A DNA stretch of 64,000 bases, taken from positions 252,001-316,000 of the forward strand of contig JASEVX010000084.1 of NCBI GenBank assembly GCA_031761405.1, read 5' to 3'. The notes under the pieces are model-generated. The model was not told the origin of the DNA. It saw only the letters and a list, made by a program, of their open reading frames with translations, and made no database searches. Source of the stretch: Serripes groenlandicus (Eukaryota; Mollusca; Bivalvia; Cardiida; Cardiidae). Below are positions 1-12,800 of the stretch, piece by piece. A program made the position numbers and the translations under genes. Every line of letters begins with the position of its first letter. The first letter of the stretch is position 1.

Positions 1-1830
1 GGGTGAGTAACATTTGAATTCTGCTGTATAGAATATATTGAGGAGAGAAGTTACAAATAAGCTTCTGGCTTTCTTGAATTTTCAAGTTATACAAACATTT
101 GCCGTAAAGTAATTATCTTATTATGCATTTTTATTTTTCTGTTTAAATGACCATGAAATGATGCTCTTTTTTGTTTGTTTGTATTACAAGATGAATGTAT
201 ATGTATACATAAAAAAAAAATGTCTACGTCTGTGTCAAGAATCCAAAACGGGTGTCTATGATATCACCATCATAACGTTTTATTTATTGAAACAAGGCCA
301 GAGGAGACAATGGCACAGTATTGACCAACGATTCGAATCACGTAAAGAACCAATACAATCAGACCAAAATACTTCTCTGTAAATATATTGGATCTGATTA
401 CAACGCATAAAAGGTCGTCTCGAATTGACCTTTTACACACTTAAATACTCATCCGCACGTGTTCGGTGTTTATGTCCAATAACTTACAAGCTACAACAAA
501 CGCACGTGATACAATCGGAGAACTCGACAATCATCACTTCTCTATATCGTTTATTTCTATTGGTTATATAATTTGTATTATGCCGAACGATTTGGATGAG
601 CGACGATTTGATTGGCTGACTCAAAGGTCAATCTGATAAGACCTGTATGGGGCATATCGGATCGATATACGAGCAAGCGAAGTTTAAGTCTGGTTTTGAT
701 GATATAGGTATAGAGCTGACATTTGATACTCGAAATTCATGATTATGTTTAGTTTGTCCATTATTTCGTTCGTTACTGCATGCATTTTGAAACTAAATTT
801 ATTTCCATTAGTTGACTTCGTTATTATTAGGTGTATTTCAAAATTACAATACTATGTTTTTACACATACGAGAAACGTTTTGTTAAAGGAGAAATTGTTC
901 GTTTTGACATGTATTTCAATACAACATTTTTGAATTTTACATATTGTTTCGATATTGAATATATTTCGATTTTACATGTATTTAGTTATAACATTGATTG
1001 CTTTATTACATGTACAGTCCAACCTATGTTTTAAGACCACCCATGGAAGCTAACATTTTGGTCTTTGTTCACAGGTGGTCTTTAATTACAGTGTCATTTA
1101 TGCAGAAAATGAGTAAATGGGAAATTAAAAGTATGGCCGCTATATAGACAGGGAATTGCTCAACAAAGGTGGTCTTTACTACAGGTTTGACTGTATTTCA
1201 GAACTGAGATAGAACCCCTACCAAATGCCACCTACCTCAATACGGTTTGTCCGAACGGCTCTGGGACACTTAAGATACAGTGTAAAGACAACAAAGGCGA
1301 GGCTTTCATTGCCTTGAAGAACGACACAGTTCTACGCTTCGTTGTAAGCTGTAACGTACAAATTGGTTTACTATGTAACCCTTGGGCTGGATATAATGCC
1401 AGTTGTGAAGATTTCACAATAAATTTCGGTTGTGACGCCCCGGACACGACAGCAGGTAAATCAAATCTTAAACAAGTCTTTATTTTCGCCGACTGTGTGT
1501 GTTACTCGTGATTGTGTCAAAATTGGAAATGTTCATAATAAATAGTGTTTGATCATGTATTGGTATTGGTTATCCGATATTTATTTGATATGGGTCTCTT
1601 TTTTTTCCTTTTCTCTTTCCTTTTACGAAAGCAAACTTTACATATATGTCTGGTTTCGAGATCCAAAATTGCGAAAACCCATTTGTTGGTGTGATCCACC
1701 ATTGTGTGACCAGGTTACCGTTCGGTCGAAATCGTTCGTATAGTAGGAAAAAGGTCAAATCTTGTTGTGTCGGATAACATTTTAAGTTACATAAACCCAT
1801 GGTCCGTCTATTCCAATTAAGTTTGTAAAA
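1..1830 (+). pseudogene. CysD/WxxW-domain gene, copy A (5' cut by window edge, exon 4 deleted)
   Basis: The window opens on the last two bases of exon 2 followed by the donor GTGAGTAA, identical to the exon 2 donor in copies C and D (B reads GTGAGTGA). Exon 3 is 1202-1455: acceptor TTTCAG, donor GTAAATC, 254 bp, open, phase 2 in and phase 1 out. It encodes the six-cysteine half of a CysD domain (VCPNGSGTLKIQC, SCNVQIGLLC, then GYNASC and the final FGC). Exon 4 is missing. The intron-3 sequence that precedes it in B (ending ATAAACCCATGGT, about 1802) is joined directly to the last bases of exon 4 (CCGTCTATTCC...AGTTTGTAA). The acceptor, linker and hydrophobic tail are therefore deleted, about 230 bp relative to B. 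If exon 3 reads into the intron it adds only about 17 residues and stops at 1511. Exons 1 and 2 lie outside the window. It is probably a pseudogene; a soluble, tail-less product is the alternative. Confidence 0.8.
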
Positions 1831-2624
1831 TCAGTAAATGATTTTTGATTTGTGATCCATTTTGTTTGTGTTGCACAGACGTTTTGATACGGGATGTATT
1901 TCATGTTCTTAACCCGTTTCCACATACAGACGCTTTATGAAGCCTCTACATCAAACGATGTTTGAATTTATTATGGAAAAGGATACATTGGTCATAATAC
2001 TTTCATGAAGAGAGAGTTTTCGTATTTTCGTATAATTCAGAAGTCGTCTGCTGCAGATTTGCTAATAACAACCGGAAGCCATTTTGCGAACAGTGCAGTA
2101 CCCGACCACCAGCGCATCCGTGCTATTTGTTCTGGCTCTACACAGTTCGCCAATACGTTACAAGATATTTCTGTTCAACATTTGGATCATTTATGATTTA
2201 CAGATGAGAATAACATAAATATTTAACCAACCAAGCTGTCCTTTTTAACCCCTTCACCGCGCGAAGATGATTTGTTTGTCTGTTGCTAAAAGTGCAGGCC
2301 AAATTGATGGTAATTTATAAAAAAGTTTTATTTTATTAATATTTCCAACATGTAGACGCATATTGACGTATTTCTGTTGATTTGTTGTGTGTGGGAAAGG
2401 GTTAGTTTAAACTCATGTATTAAACATCGGTTGAGAAACAAGCTTTCAGCTTATATTAATCACGCTCGGAATCTGCTTCCTGGAGACATAACCAGTACGC
2501 GCCGTTTTTGTGGGAAAAAGAGGTTAAAATGAAAGATTGTGATATCCGTTCATAAGGTTACGAAATATAATCCTTAAAAACATTTGAGGAAAATAACGTT
2601 TAGCATAATTTGCTATTTTCGAAC

Positions 2625-2860
2625 AGTTCCTCCTTTACACATAAACTTGTCTGTTGCAAACGCGAAACATGTCTCTATTATATATCAACGAATAAAATTG
2701 TATGACATACCATAAGAAAAGTTATTTTTAGTTCCAACGTGCATTTTATATATTCAATTAAGAAAAAGTGAAAACCGTTTTAATATATAAACAAAGTGTG
2801 ACATTGCGGTAACACACCATATAAACACATCCGTGGTATTAAAACATTAATGGGACGCCG
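2625..2860 (+). repeat. single ancestral units of the 74-bp and 51-bp satellites downstream of copy A
   Basis: At 2625-2695 one unit resembles the 74-bp satellite after copy C (TTCCTCCTTTACACATAAAC, then GAAACATGTCTCTATTATAT). At about 2810-2852 one unit resembles the 51-bp satellite (AACACACCATATAAACACAT, then CCGTGGTATTAAAACATTAA). Neither is tandem here. They show what the spacer looked like before amplification. Confidence 0.7.
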
Positions 2861-3059
2861 ATCCTGGAAAGGAAATGCAAATTATGTAAATTAAATCAAT
2901 TAGGCGACGAAATGCATTATTTATTTTCCTGTCCGTATTTCTCTAACAACCGAAAATATTTCCTGTCTGGAATACACGTGATAAATAACACATATGCTTT
3001 TAACCGAATTATAAATGAAACTAAACTTGATATACTTATTCCAATTGCCAAATTCGTTT

Positions 3060-5100
3060 CAACAATACTCAGAGAAACCCATAAATAACCATACATTTTG
3101 ATCTATAGTAAAAATAAACAAATGTAAACAAATAAACTTACTTGACCTCGAAACATAAATGTCAAATCCCATTCAATTTATCGTGTGTAATCTGGCCCAA
3201 TGCAAACTGTGCTCTGATTGGCTGTATTGTCCAACACAGTTGACTATAACGTAATCCGACATGTTTTATCCGTGATAGTCCGGGACCGAGTGTTGATCCG
3301 TATATGCATGCTTAGCTTTAGACTTGGAAGTCAAGATTGCGAATCGAGTTAGAAATCGACCACTGTTCTTTACTACAAACAAGTTTTATGTTTTGAATTT
3401 GAACTACTCTGCATTTAAGTGCTTAATAGATTTCTTGTGTCTGTATACTATAATATCATTTTTCATGTAGCATATGTTTATATTTGTAATTATGTGCATA
3501 TAAATTTCCCACTGCTGATGTAACTTTAATATCAATTTAAACAACTCTTCCCAATTGAAAACAAGACGAATTTTGATGCTAAGCATCAAAGACGCCGCGC
3601 ATGATTTTAAAGCATGACTTAAAGGGAAGTAGATGCAGTTCAATACATTTAAATAACCTGTGCAAACGGACAGGATGTAAATATTGTGAACAAGAAGGCC
3701 AAATGTACCTTTATCTTAAACAAGAAGGCCAAGATGTTCCTTTATTGCTTACCTGGATACCATAGTCTATAATAAAATGTTATCAAGAGCAAAAAGGGTC
3801 CATTTTGACGTAGGGATTATACACTTTATATGCTAGGATCTATGTGACATTCAGCATGTAAAGTTTAGTCTTCAAACCATTTGGTTTACCGTTTGCTTAA
3901 CATTGACTGCAACAATAAAGTGTCATACAAGCTGAAGTTTCTTAATTTTAAATCTGCTCTTACTAGATCAATTAGATAAACAAAAAACATAGATACTGAA
4001 ATATTAACAGATATTAACTTAAGTGTTAATGCCTCTAGTTATAAGTTAAGTGTGACACAAGCTTTGGAAGGAGAGAGGGAAGTCTATTCTCCTTCCAGTT
4101 GAGCAGAAGTATGATAACAAAAGACGAGAGTATATAAACAAAAAATACAAATAATTTTAACGAGTTTAAAGATATTTAATATCAAAATTAAGCATTTATG
4201 AAAAAGTTCTCTTGTATAGTCAACATATAGCAAGAATACAATGGTCTGAATTGTCTGGGCCGAAACTGTATGGGGAGGAACGTTTTAAGTTTAGTAATAC
4301 AACAGAAATAAATAGGAAAAAACATCACCCGATTTTTTTTTCTGAGCTTTGATGAATCGAGTCGTCAGAGCAGTAAACCAAACAATTTAAAAAGCGTGGC
4401 CTAGTGAACTCCGTAAACCAACTCATAAAAAAAGCTTAGCCTAGTTAGTGGGGGAACAGTTATTAAAAAACAATTTAAATGTGCCTAAAGTTTTGTAATA
4501 ACGGTAAACTATGTACATATTTTGTATCTTGTTGTTTCTTTAATCAGTTAATACAATTTATTCAATCATAAAGGCTGTTTTTTCAAACATATTAAAGAGT
4601 TTTTCTTTACAATAATTTGTTGGTTTCTCCCTTTTCGATTACGTCACCCCATGGTACAAAATTAAAACTTATCTCATACTGACGCCGCGCTTCCACGCGG
4701 CGTCAACAAATGGAAAAGTATCTGATATTACTTTTATTCTTCCTCCCTAGATATAATGAAAGGCATTGGAAAAGGAAAGAAATTTAACTACATGTTGCAG
4801 TTTGTCTTCTTTCCACAATGTTTTTCTTTTCTTTACCTTTTCGTTTCGAAACTAAAGAATGATCCTTATTGTATGTATTTTTCCCTCCAATATAAACCCC
4901 AACTTAAATTTGTATTTGTGTACATGGTTAGCCATGAATACCCTGCCTTTTATAAGCAGAGTATCGATGGATGACTGAGTACAATCCCCCCTTTAAGCAA
5001 AAATTAAATATGTGATCACGTGATAGTATTTAAATAGATCTCTTGTAATTATACCATTTCCTCATGTTGTACCCTATGTACCGAGAGATGTAATAAAGTT
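3060..5100. other. gene-free spacer downstream of copy A
   Basis: AT-rich sequence with no recognisable coding potential, no tRNA-like segment and no clear transposon ends. The short ORFs look random in composition. It contains one GC-richer palindromic motif near 4680-4708 (GACGCCGCGC ... GCGGCGTC). Confidence 0.5.
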
Positions 5101-5117
5101 ATGTTATGTTCTGTTCT

Positions 5118-6005
5118 GTTCTAAACCTCATAACACACTATACAAACAAATCCATGTTATTAAAAAAACAAAAAAAACAAAAAAACACACTATACAAAAC
5201 AAATCCGTGGTATTAAATAAAACATTAATAAACCTCGTAACACACCATACAAACAAATCCGTGGTATTAAAAACATTAATAAACCTCATATCACACCATA
5301 CATACATATCCATGGTATTAAAAACATCAATAAACCTCGTAACACAATATACATACAAATCCATGGTATTAAAAACATAAATAAGCCTCATAACACCCTA
5401 TACAAACAAATCCGTGTTATTAAAAACATTAATAAACCTTGTAACACACTATACAAACAAATCTGTCTTATTAAAAACATTAATAAACCTCACCCGTGGT
5501 ATTAAAAACATTTATAAATCTCGACGGTAGCACATTATTCAAACAAATCCGTGGTATTAAAAACATTAATAAACCTCATATCACACTATACAAACAAATC
5601 CGTTGTATAAAAAACATTAATAAATCTCGACGGTAGCACATCATTCAAACAAATCCGTGGTATTAAAAATATTAATAAACCGCATAACACACCATACAAA
5701 CAAATCCGTGGTATAAAAACATTGATAAACCTCATAACACACCATACAAGCAACTTCGTGATATTAAAAACATTAATAAAACACGTAACACACCATACAA
5801 ACAAATCCTTGATATTAAAAACATTAATAAACCTCATAACACACAATACAAACAACCTCGTTGTATTAAAAACATTAATAAACCACAAAATACACCATAC
5901 AAACAAATCCGTGGATTTAAAACATTAATAAACCTCGTAACACACCATACAAACAAATCCGTGGATTTAAAACATTAATAAACCGCATAACACACCATAC
6001 AAACA
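5118..6005. repeat. 51-bp satellite array (about 17 degenerate units)
   Basis: The unit is about 51 bp: AAACCTCGTAACACACCATA, then CAAACAAATCCGTGGTATTA, then AAAACATTAAT. Units vary by substitutions and small indels, and some are partial. The array ends directly against the Crypton remnant at about 6015. ORFs on both strands (for example 5586-5906 -) are repeat translations, not genes. Confidence 0.9.
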
Positions 6006-6014
6006 ACTGGATTA

Positions 6015-6878
6015 TTATGCTATAGGATCTCTGATAGGGTTTTCCAAATTCCACCAGAGGTTTGGTTTTATTGAGCGAACGTCTCTTGGATTGACCCCTG
6101 TTCTTGTTTTGATGTGTCGTTCACTGAATTCAAGGTATTCGTGTCCGTTGGAATCCGCCTTCATTTTCCGGTGTTCTGAACAGCATCGAAGGCCAAAATG
6201 TACAGTGTTATAAAACCACAATGTTTAAAGAATAGAATACAGAGTTTGGCCTCCAAGTTGGCCGGTCTGCCAAAACACTTCCATCTTCGCGTCGGTGATC
6301 GGGTCTGACCTGTAAGACAAATTCCCTTTTCCTTCTCGTTGCAGGTGCTTCTGCGTGCTTTTAAGCACTTCACTTATTTATGCAAAGTTGGGGCATGTGG
6401 CAATGTACTCTCCATAGCTGTCTGTCGAAACTGACCATCATACCGCGGAGCGAATTCGGCTCGTACTCGTCACCGTCAGACTTGCGAACAGCAATAAAAT
6501 ATCTGCATAGGAGGTTTTGCAGTTCATTCTTTGGGATAGATTAGATTTCACGTGTCTCACCGATGGTTTCAAAGTATTCTCGAAATATATTTAGGTCATT
6601 GATTGTTTTTGATTGAGTGTTTTGATTAGTTTGACCCTCGATACATTTATCAATGTCAGTCTCTGCTACTAGGAGGAAACGTGTCTTCTGCTCGACTGCC
6701 TGATCTTGCTCTTTGTAAGACGTTAGTCTGTCTCCTTCTAATTCACATTCGAACTCAGTTTCCCAAATTTTGATGTGATAAATGTTCCGTCGTCTCAGAA
6801 AACCTTGTCCATTATCACCGCCTTCCCTTTCTCGTCAATATGTACGAATGAACCGGGTACGAAATTAGAATCAGCCAT
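6015..6878 (-). pseudogene. Crypton-like tyrosine recombinase remnant, copy A
   Basis: On the - strand an ATG at 6878 opens MADSNFVPGSFVHIDEKGKA. Next, in shifting frames, come NELQNLLCRYFIAVRKSDGD and EYEPNSLRGMMVSFDRQL, and finally HFGLRCCSEHRKMK and YLEFSERHIKTRTGVNPRDV. This order fits the tyrosine recombinase core of Crypton transposons and their domesticated relatives (DUF3504: KCTD1, ZMYM, QRICH1). The first catalytic Arg (GLR) is present. The half with HxxR, His and Tyr is cut off at the satellite junction. Several in-frame stops and a 13-bp deletion relative to copy B show that it is dead. Confidence 0.7.
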
Positions 6879-7044
6879 CTTAATGTTTACAAACAAGCGT
6901 AGTAATACACAAAGTTCAAGTGGGGTTGTTCGCCTTATTTGCATATAAAGTGTCATATGATATTTATGTAATGACATTCTAACACTCCTGGAGCACGTAT
7001 TATGTGATAAGGTAACTTTAATTTCATTTCGAAACAGGCTTATT

Positions 7045-7270
7045 AACCCTTCCCCACATACTGACACATTATAACGCCTTTGCCGAGGACGAAGTTTGAA
7101 AACATTGTGGCCCAGGAAGAAATTGCTCATGATGACCAATTTCACTTTTTGCCATGATATTCTCAACTATTAAATGATTAATATTTTGTTTATAGAGAGT
7201 TTCCGAATTTTGGCCTAGATATTGTCAAAGTCGTCTGCTGTATGTTTGTTGTATGTTGGAAAAGATTAAT
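7045..7270. mobile_element. piggyBac-like MITE copy (shared by three blocks)
   Basis: A CCCTTCCCCACATAC-type left end and a GTTGTATGTTGGAAAAG-type right end flank a hairpin core (GAAGAAATTGCTCA...CAATTTCAC). Related copies sit at the equivalent place after B (about 19,105-19,330) and C (about 33,640-33,845), so the insertion predates the block duplication. Confidence 0.5.
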
Positions 7271-9130
7271 CACGCTCGCTGACTAGCCCAGTATTCGCAC
7301 AGAATTTGCGAGAAAATCCAATAGACAGACCCCGCTGATTACGCTAGTTTGTTTGGATTATTTTTTACGCCTTTTTCAACAATACTTCACTTTGATCACG
7401 GCGTTTCTTGGGTAATTTACCTGCTTTTTCTGTACTATATAACCTGAAAAAAATGTACCCGTCGTAACGCTATCCCCGTTTCCCTGAGCGAAAAGGAAGG
7501 AAGTCCCTTTCTACCATTTTTAACCTTTTCCCACATACAACATTTCTGCAGCAGAAGACTTTGAAAACGCTGAAGCAAAAATCTTGAAAACCGCTGTAAA
7601 TAATAGTATAATCATTAAATAAAGTTGAAAACATTGGGGCAAATGGAGAAATTGCTAATTATGAGCAATTTCACATTTTGCCACACGGTTTCCAAATGTC
7701 GTCTGCTGCGGAGGCGTCGGTAAGCGTCTATAGGTGGAAAAAGGTTAATGTACTTCGTATGACCCGACCGGCGGTCGAACCGTGATCTCTCGCTCCCAAG
7801 GCGGACTCTCTAACCTTACATAAACCACAAAGACCCATTATCTCAACACTTAAACCTTTCCCACATACAGCAAATCTGCAGTAGACGACTTCGAAAGTAT
7901 CTACGCAAAACCACGTAAGAGCTATAAAAATGTAGGTATAATTACTGACAAGAGTTGAAAATACAGCCGAAAATGCAGCGGACGACTTTAGAAAAATCTA
8001 GTTAAAACTGTAAAGCACTATATAAATGAAAATATAATTAATGAAAAGCCAAATTTCGGGAAATCCGGTGTCTCGAAAGTTTCTTTGGAGTAATAGAGGG
8101 AAAAAAAAGTTAAATTGTTCCTACATATTTGTTAATGAATGATGGATCATGTCATTTCAAACGAATATGCTAGGAAAACATTTGCTCTTTAATATGATAT
8201 TTTTAATATGGTCCTATGATCTTTACGTTTTAGCCTTTTTTTTTTTAGGTTTGTGTTGTTCACCCCTAGCTACATCGAAATGAGAAGGAAGCTAAACATT
8301 ACTCTGCTTTATTAAGGTATTAAAAAACAACCGATCGCTTCATTGCAAACGGTTCAAGATGCAGAATGTGTTTCTCTTTCATTTGTACTAATTCAAAAAA
8401 TATATTTTGATCTTTTTTGAACATTGATTTAAAATTTGATGCCTCAGAAAGGTGAAATGCCTGTGTATTGGTGTGTGCGGTATTGTGGTATTGTGGTGTC
8501 ATCTCAGCAGGGTATCAATACCCCCACGAAAAAATACAGCAGTATAATTTTCTTCAAAGTCTTAACTAAACAAATAACAAAGTTTTCACTCTTCTAGAAT
8601 AAATCGAGATTGGGAATTTTATAAAACAAAACATTTTATGACCCCCATAAATTACCCTAGCTTATCAAGCCAGGTGGACAGCGATAGATAACTGGTATAC
8701 TAGCTTATGTAAACGCCAGTATTGCTCGGAGATAGAGATCGTTCGATAGCCTTATAAGCCCCAAAGTTGGCAATGTTTGAAACAATATGGTACAAAGAGA
8801 AATTGCTCATTGTGAACATTTTCTAGTTTTTTCACAATGTTTTCGAAAGTCGCCTTCTTCAGAGCCATCATAAAGTGTCTGTTCGTGTGAAAGGATTTTG
8901 ACAGAAAAAAGTAAGTCAATAGATTAATTGAATGAGATAAGTTGATTGTCATAAGATGACTTGTGCAGATGGCTTATTGCAATAACTAATAAATCCCTAA
9001 TTTATTCACATAGATAAAACAAATCCCTTCGAGTCATGCCTTGGTTGTGCTTCGTCTTACGTTTGTCTGATTGAATGATGTTCTTACATCGTGACTTGAT
9101 AAGACACGGGCAGAAGTAACACAAGTCACT
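7270..9130. other. gene-free spacer upstream of copy B
   Basis: It contains decayed palindromic MITE pieces (CCCACATACAACATTTCTGC at about 7531, CCCACATACAGCAAATCTGC at about 7861, and a hairpin remnant at 8780-8840). No gene is seen. Much of 8700-9060 is homologous to 19,900-20,450 and 34,200-34,660, as part of the duplicated block. Confidence 0.5.
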
Positions 9131-9131
9131 C

Positions 9132-9361
9132 AGATTGATTGATTGATTATTTGGTGTTTTACGCCGTTAACTACCATTTTTCAGTTATGTCTAGGCGTTT
9201 CCTGGGGGAAGTTACCAGTACTACTGATCCATTTATCCTGATACCTGCCAGTAAGTTGTAATGCTAACCCTGCAAGTCTCTGGTATGATCCGACCGGGGA
9301 TCAAACTCTCGCCCTCCCGCACCCGATGCGGACGATCTACGACTACACCACCGAGAATGTT
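9132..9361 (-). mobile_element. tRNA-derived SINE (antisense)
   Basis: Read on the - strand it begins with a tRNA-like head (CTCGGTGGTGTAGTCGTAGA, B-box region on to CCCGGTCGGATCAT) and ends in AAACGCC..GGCGTAAAACACC plus an (AATC)n tail. CAAGTCACTC at 9122-9131 and 9362-9371 forms a 10-bp target-site duplication. Copies at the same site lie before C (20,483-20,600) and D (34,667-34,830), so this insertion is older than the duplications. Confidence 0.75.
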
Positions 9362-9744
9362 CAAGTCACTCGGGTCAGAAAGAGCTGGAAGGGTTTGCAT
9401 TAATTATCCGCCACGCTTGTTCTTCACAAAATACATGATACGTTTCAATCCAATTAATGCTCTAGCTAACCTTCCTGACACTGAGACGAATAACACAGCC
9501 GTAATTTCAGATGAAATACTAGAGTGGTAGCCACATTTTTTACTCCTATACATGGTTGCAACCAGATTGACGGAGTTAATTTTAAGGAACTTTCGAAATA
9601 ATCTCAGGTCTTAATCCAAATACAGACGAATTTTGATGCCTTTGCAGCAGACGACGTTTGAAAACATAATGGCGAAAGGAGAAATTGATCATGTTTTCAA
9701 TAATGATTATTTAATTTATTGAGACCTTCTTTATTTTAGCCAAT

Positions 9745-9885
9745 ATATTTTGAAAGTCGCCTGGGAGGTAGGATTAAATAAAAAAATAAAGACCAAGGTT
9801 CCCGCCGTGCGAATCTTAGATACGGGATAAAACTCACCCATTGCAAGTAACAGAAATTTACTTATCGTCTACTCGCGAAGGTGCA
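9745..9885 (+). promoter_or_regulatory. conserved proximal promoter / 5' leader of copy B
   Basis: The 100-130 bases before the start codon are strongly conserved in front of B, C and D: an AATAAAGACCAAGGTT block, a GATAAAAC element about 55 bases before the ATG that could act as a TATA box, and TTATCGTCTACTCGC just upstream of the ATG. Conservation among otherwise diverged spacers supports promoter or leader function. The transcription start cannot be seen. Confidence 0.5.
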
Positions 9886-12800
9886 ATGATGTATGTAATC
9901 AAGCTTTTGGTTTCTGCTTTCTTGTGGACTGCCATTTCAGGTAAATTTAGTTAAATATGTGCGTTTATAATATTCTACATTTTTTCTTCTAAAGTCTCTT
10001 ATTTACATTAAGTACATGGCATTTGAACCACTTTATTCGTATTATTGCTGACATGGTATGTGAACAGGACTTATCACTTTATTCGTATTATTGCTTACAT
10101 GGAAGGTGAACTTGCATTACCACTTTATTCGTATTATTACTTACATGGTAGGTGCACTTGCATTACCACTTTATTCGTATTATTGCTTACATGGTAGGTG
10201 AACTGGCATTACCACTTTATTCGTATTATTGCTTACATGGTAGGTGAACTGGCATTACCACTTTATTCGTATTATTGCTTACATAGTATGTGAACTGGCA
10301 TTACCACTTTATTCGTATTAATGCTTACATGGTAGGTGAACTGGCATTACCACTTTATTCGTATTATTGCTTCCATGGTAGGTGAACTGGCATTACCACT
10401 TTATTCGTATTATTGCTTACATGGTAGGTGAACTGGTATTACCACTTTATTCGTATTATTGCTTACATGGTAGGTGCACTTGCATTACCACTTTATTCGT
10501 ATTATTGCTTACATGGTAGGTGAACTGGCATTACCACTTTATTCGTATTATTGCTTACATGGTAGGTGAACTGGCATTACCACTTTATTCGTATTATTGC
10601 TTACATGGTAGGTGAACTGGCATTACCACTTTATTCGTATTATTGCTTACATGATAGGTGAACTGGCATTACCACTTTATTCGTATTATTGCTTACATAG
10701 TATGTAAACTGGCATTACCACTTTATTCGTATTATTGCTTACATGGTATGTGAACTGGCATTACCACTTTATTCGTATTTTTGCTTACATGGTAGGTGCA
10801 CTTGCATTACCACTTTATTCGTATTATTGCTTACATGGTAGGTGAACTGGTATTACCACTTTATTCGTAGTATTGCTTACATGGTAGGTGAACTGGCATT
10901 ACCACTTTATTCGTATTATTGCTTACATGGTAGGTGAATTGGCATTACCTCTTTATTCGTATTATTGCTTACATGTTATGGGCAATGGCATTATCACTTT
11001 ATTCGTATTATTGCTTACATGGCAGGTGCACTTGCATTACCACTTTATTCGTATTATTGCTTACATGGTAAGTGAACTGGCATTACCACTTTATTCGTAT
11101 TATTCCTTACATGGTATGTGAACTGGTATTACCACTTTATTCGTATTATTGCTTACATGGCGGGTGCACTTGCATTACCACTTTATTCGTATTATTGCTT
11201 ACATGGTAAGTGAACTGGCATTACCACTTTATTCGTATTATTCCTTACATGGTATGTGAACTGGTATTACCACTTTATTCGTATTATTGCTTACATGGTA
11301 TGTGAACTGGTATTACCACTTTATTCGTATTATTGCTTACATGGTAGGTAAACTGGACTTACCTCTTTATTCGTATTATTGCTTACATGGTAGGTGAATT
11401 GGCATTACCTCTTTATTCGTATTATTGCTTACATGTTATGAGAAATGGCATTATCACTTGATTCGTATTATTCCTTACATGGTATGTGAACTGGCATTAC
11501 CACTTTATTAGTATTATTGCTTACATGGTATGTGAACTGGACTTATCACTTTATTTGTATTATTGCTTACATGGTATGTGAACTGGCATTACCTCTCTAT
11601 TCGTTGTATTGCTTACATGGTAGGTGAACTGGCATTACCACTTTATTTGTATTATTGCTTACATGGTATGTGAACTGGCATTACCACTTTATTCGTATTA
11701 TTGCGTACATGGTAGGTGAATTGGCATTACCTCTTTATTCGTATTATTGCTTATATGGTAGGTGAATTGGCATTACCACTTTATTCGTATTATTGCTTAC
11801 GTGGTATGTGAACTGGACTTATCACTTTATTCGTATTATTGCTTACATGGTATGTGAACTGGCATTACCTCTTTATTCGTATTATTGCTTACATGGTAGG
11901 TGAACTTTATTACCACTTTATTCGTATTTTTGCTTACATGGTAAGTTCACAAACTGGCATTACCACTTTAATCGTTTTATCGCTTACTTGGTATGTGAAC
12001 TGGCATTACCACTTTATTAGTATCATTGCTTACTTGGTATGTGAACTGTCATTACCACTTTATTCGAAGTATTGCTTACATGGTAGGTGAACTGGCATTA
12101 CCACTTTAATCGTTTTATCGCTTACTTGGTATGTGAACTGGCATTTCCACTTTATTAGTATCATTGCTTACTTGGTATGTGAACTGGCATTACCACTTTC
12201 CTCGTATTATTGCTTACTTGCTAGGTGAACTGGCATTACCACTTTATTCGTATTATTGCTTACATGGTTTTTTAATTGGTATTTCCACTTTATTCGTATT
12301 ATTGCTTACATGGTATGTGAACTGGCATTACCATTTTATTCGTATTATTGCTTACATAGTAGGTGAATTGGCATTACCACTTTATTCGTATTATTGCTTA
12401 CATGGTAGGTGAACTTGAACTAGCACTTTATTCGTAGTATTATTGCTCGCACGGTATGTGAACAAGCCACCATGATATGAATGAACATTTGTAGCGGAGT
12501 TAAAATCCACAATCATCCAGTCGATCAATCAATCAATTATTCAATCAATCAATCAAACTTTTTTTACAGCAAAAATTACATGGAACACACAATGGATCAA
12601 CAATAGCAGGCCATATAAAAACGGGTGAGTGACATTAGTAATTAACTTATTATGCATTATTATTTTTCTTTTCAAGTTAAATGACCATGAAATAATGTTC
12701 TTTTTTGTTTGTTTGTATTACAAGATGCATGTATATGTCTACGAAATGTGTGTCAAGAATTCAAAACGGGAGTGTATGATATCACCATCATAACGTTTTA

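Noticed and set aside
1202..1455. SUEL/rhamnose-binding lectin domain for the six-cysteine exon
   Set aside because: It lacks the YGR and DPC motifs of that family, while the cysteine spacing and W-x3-W segment fit CysD/WxxW much better.
10888..12412. ORFs with WHYHFIRIIAYMV-type repeats
   Set aside because: They are products of the 46-bp intron minisatellite in copy B.
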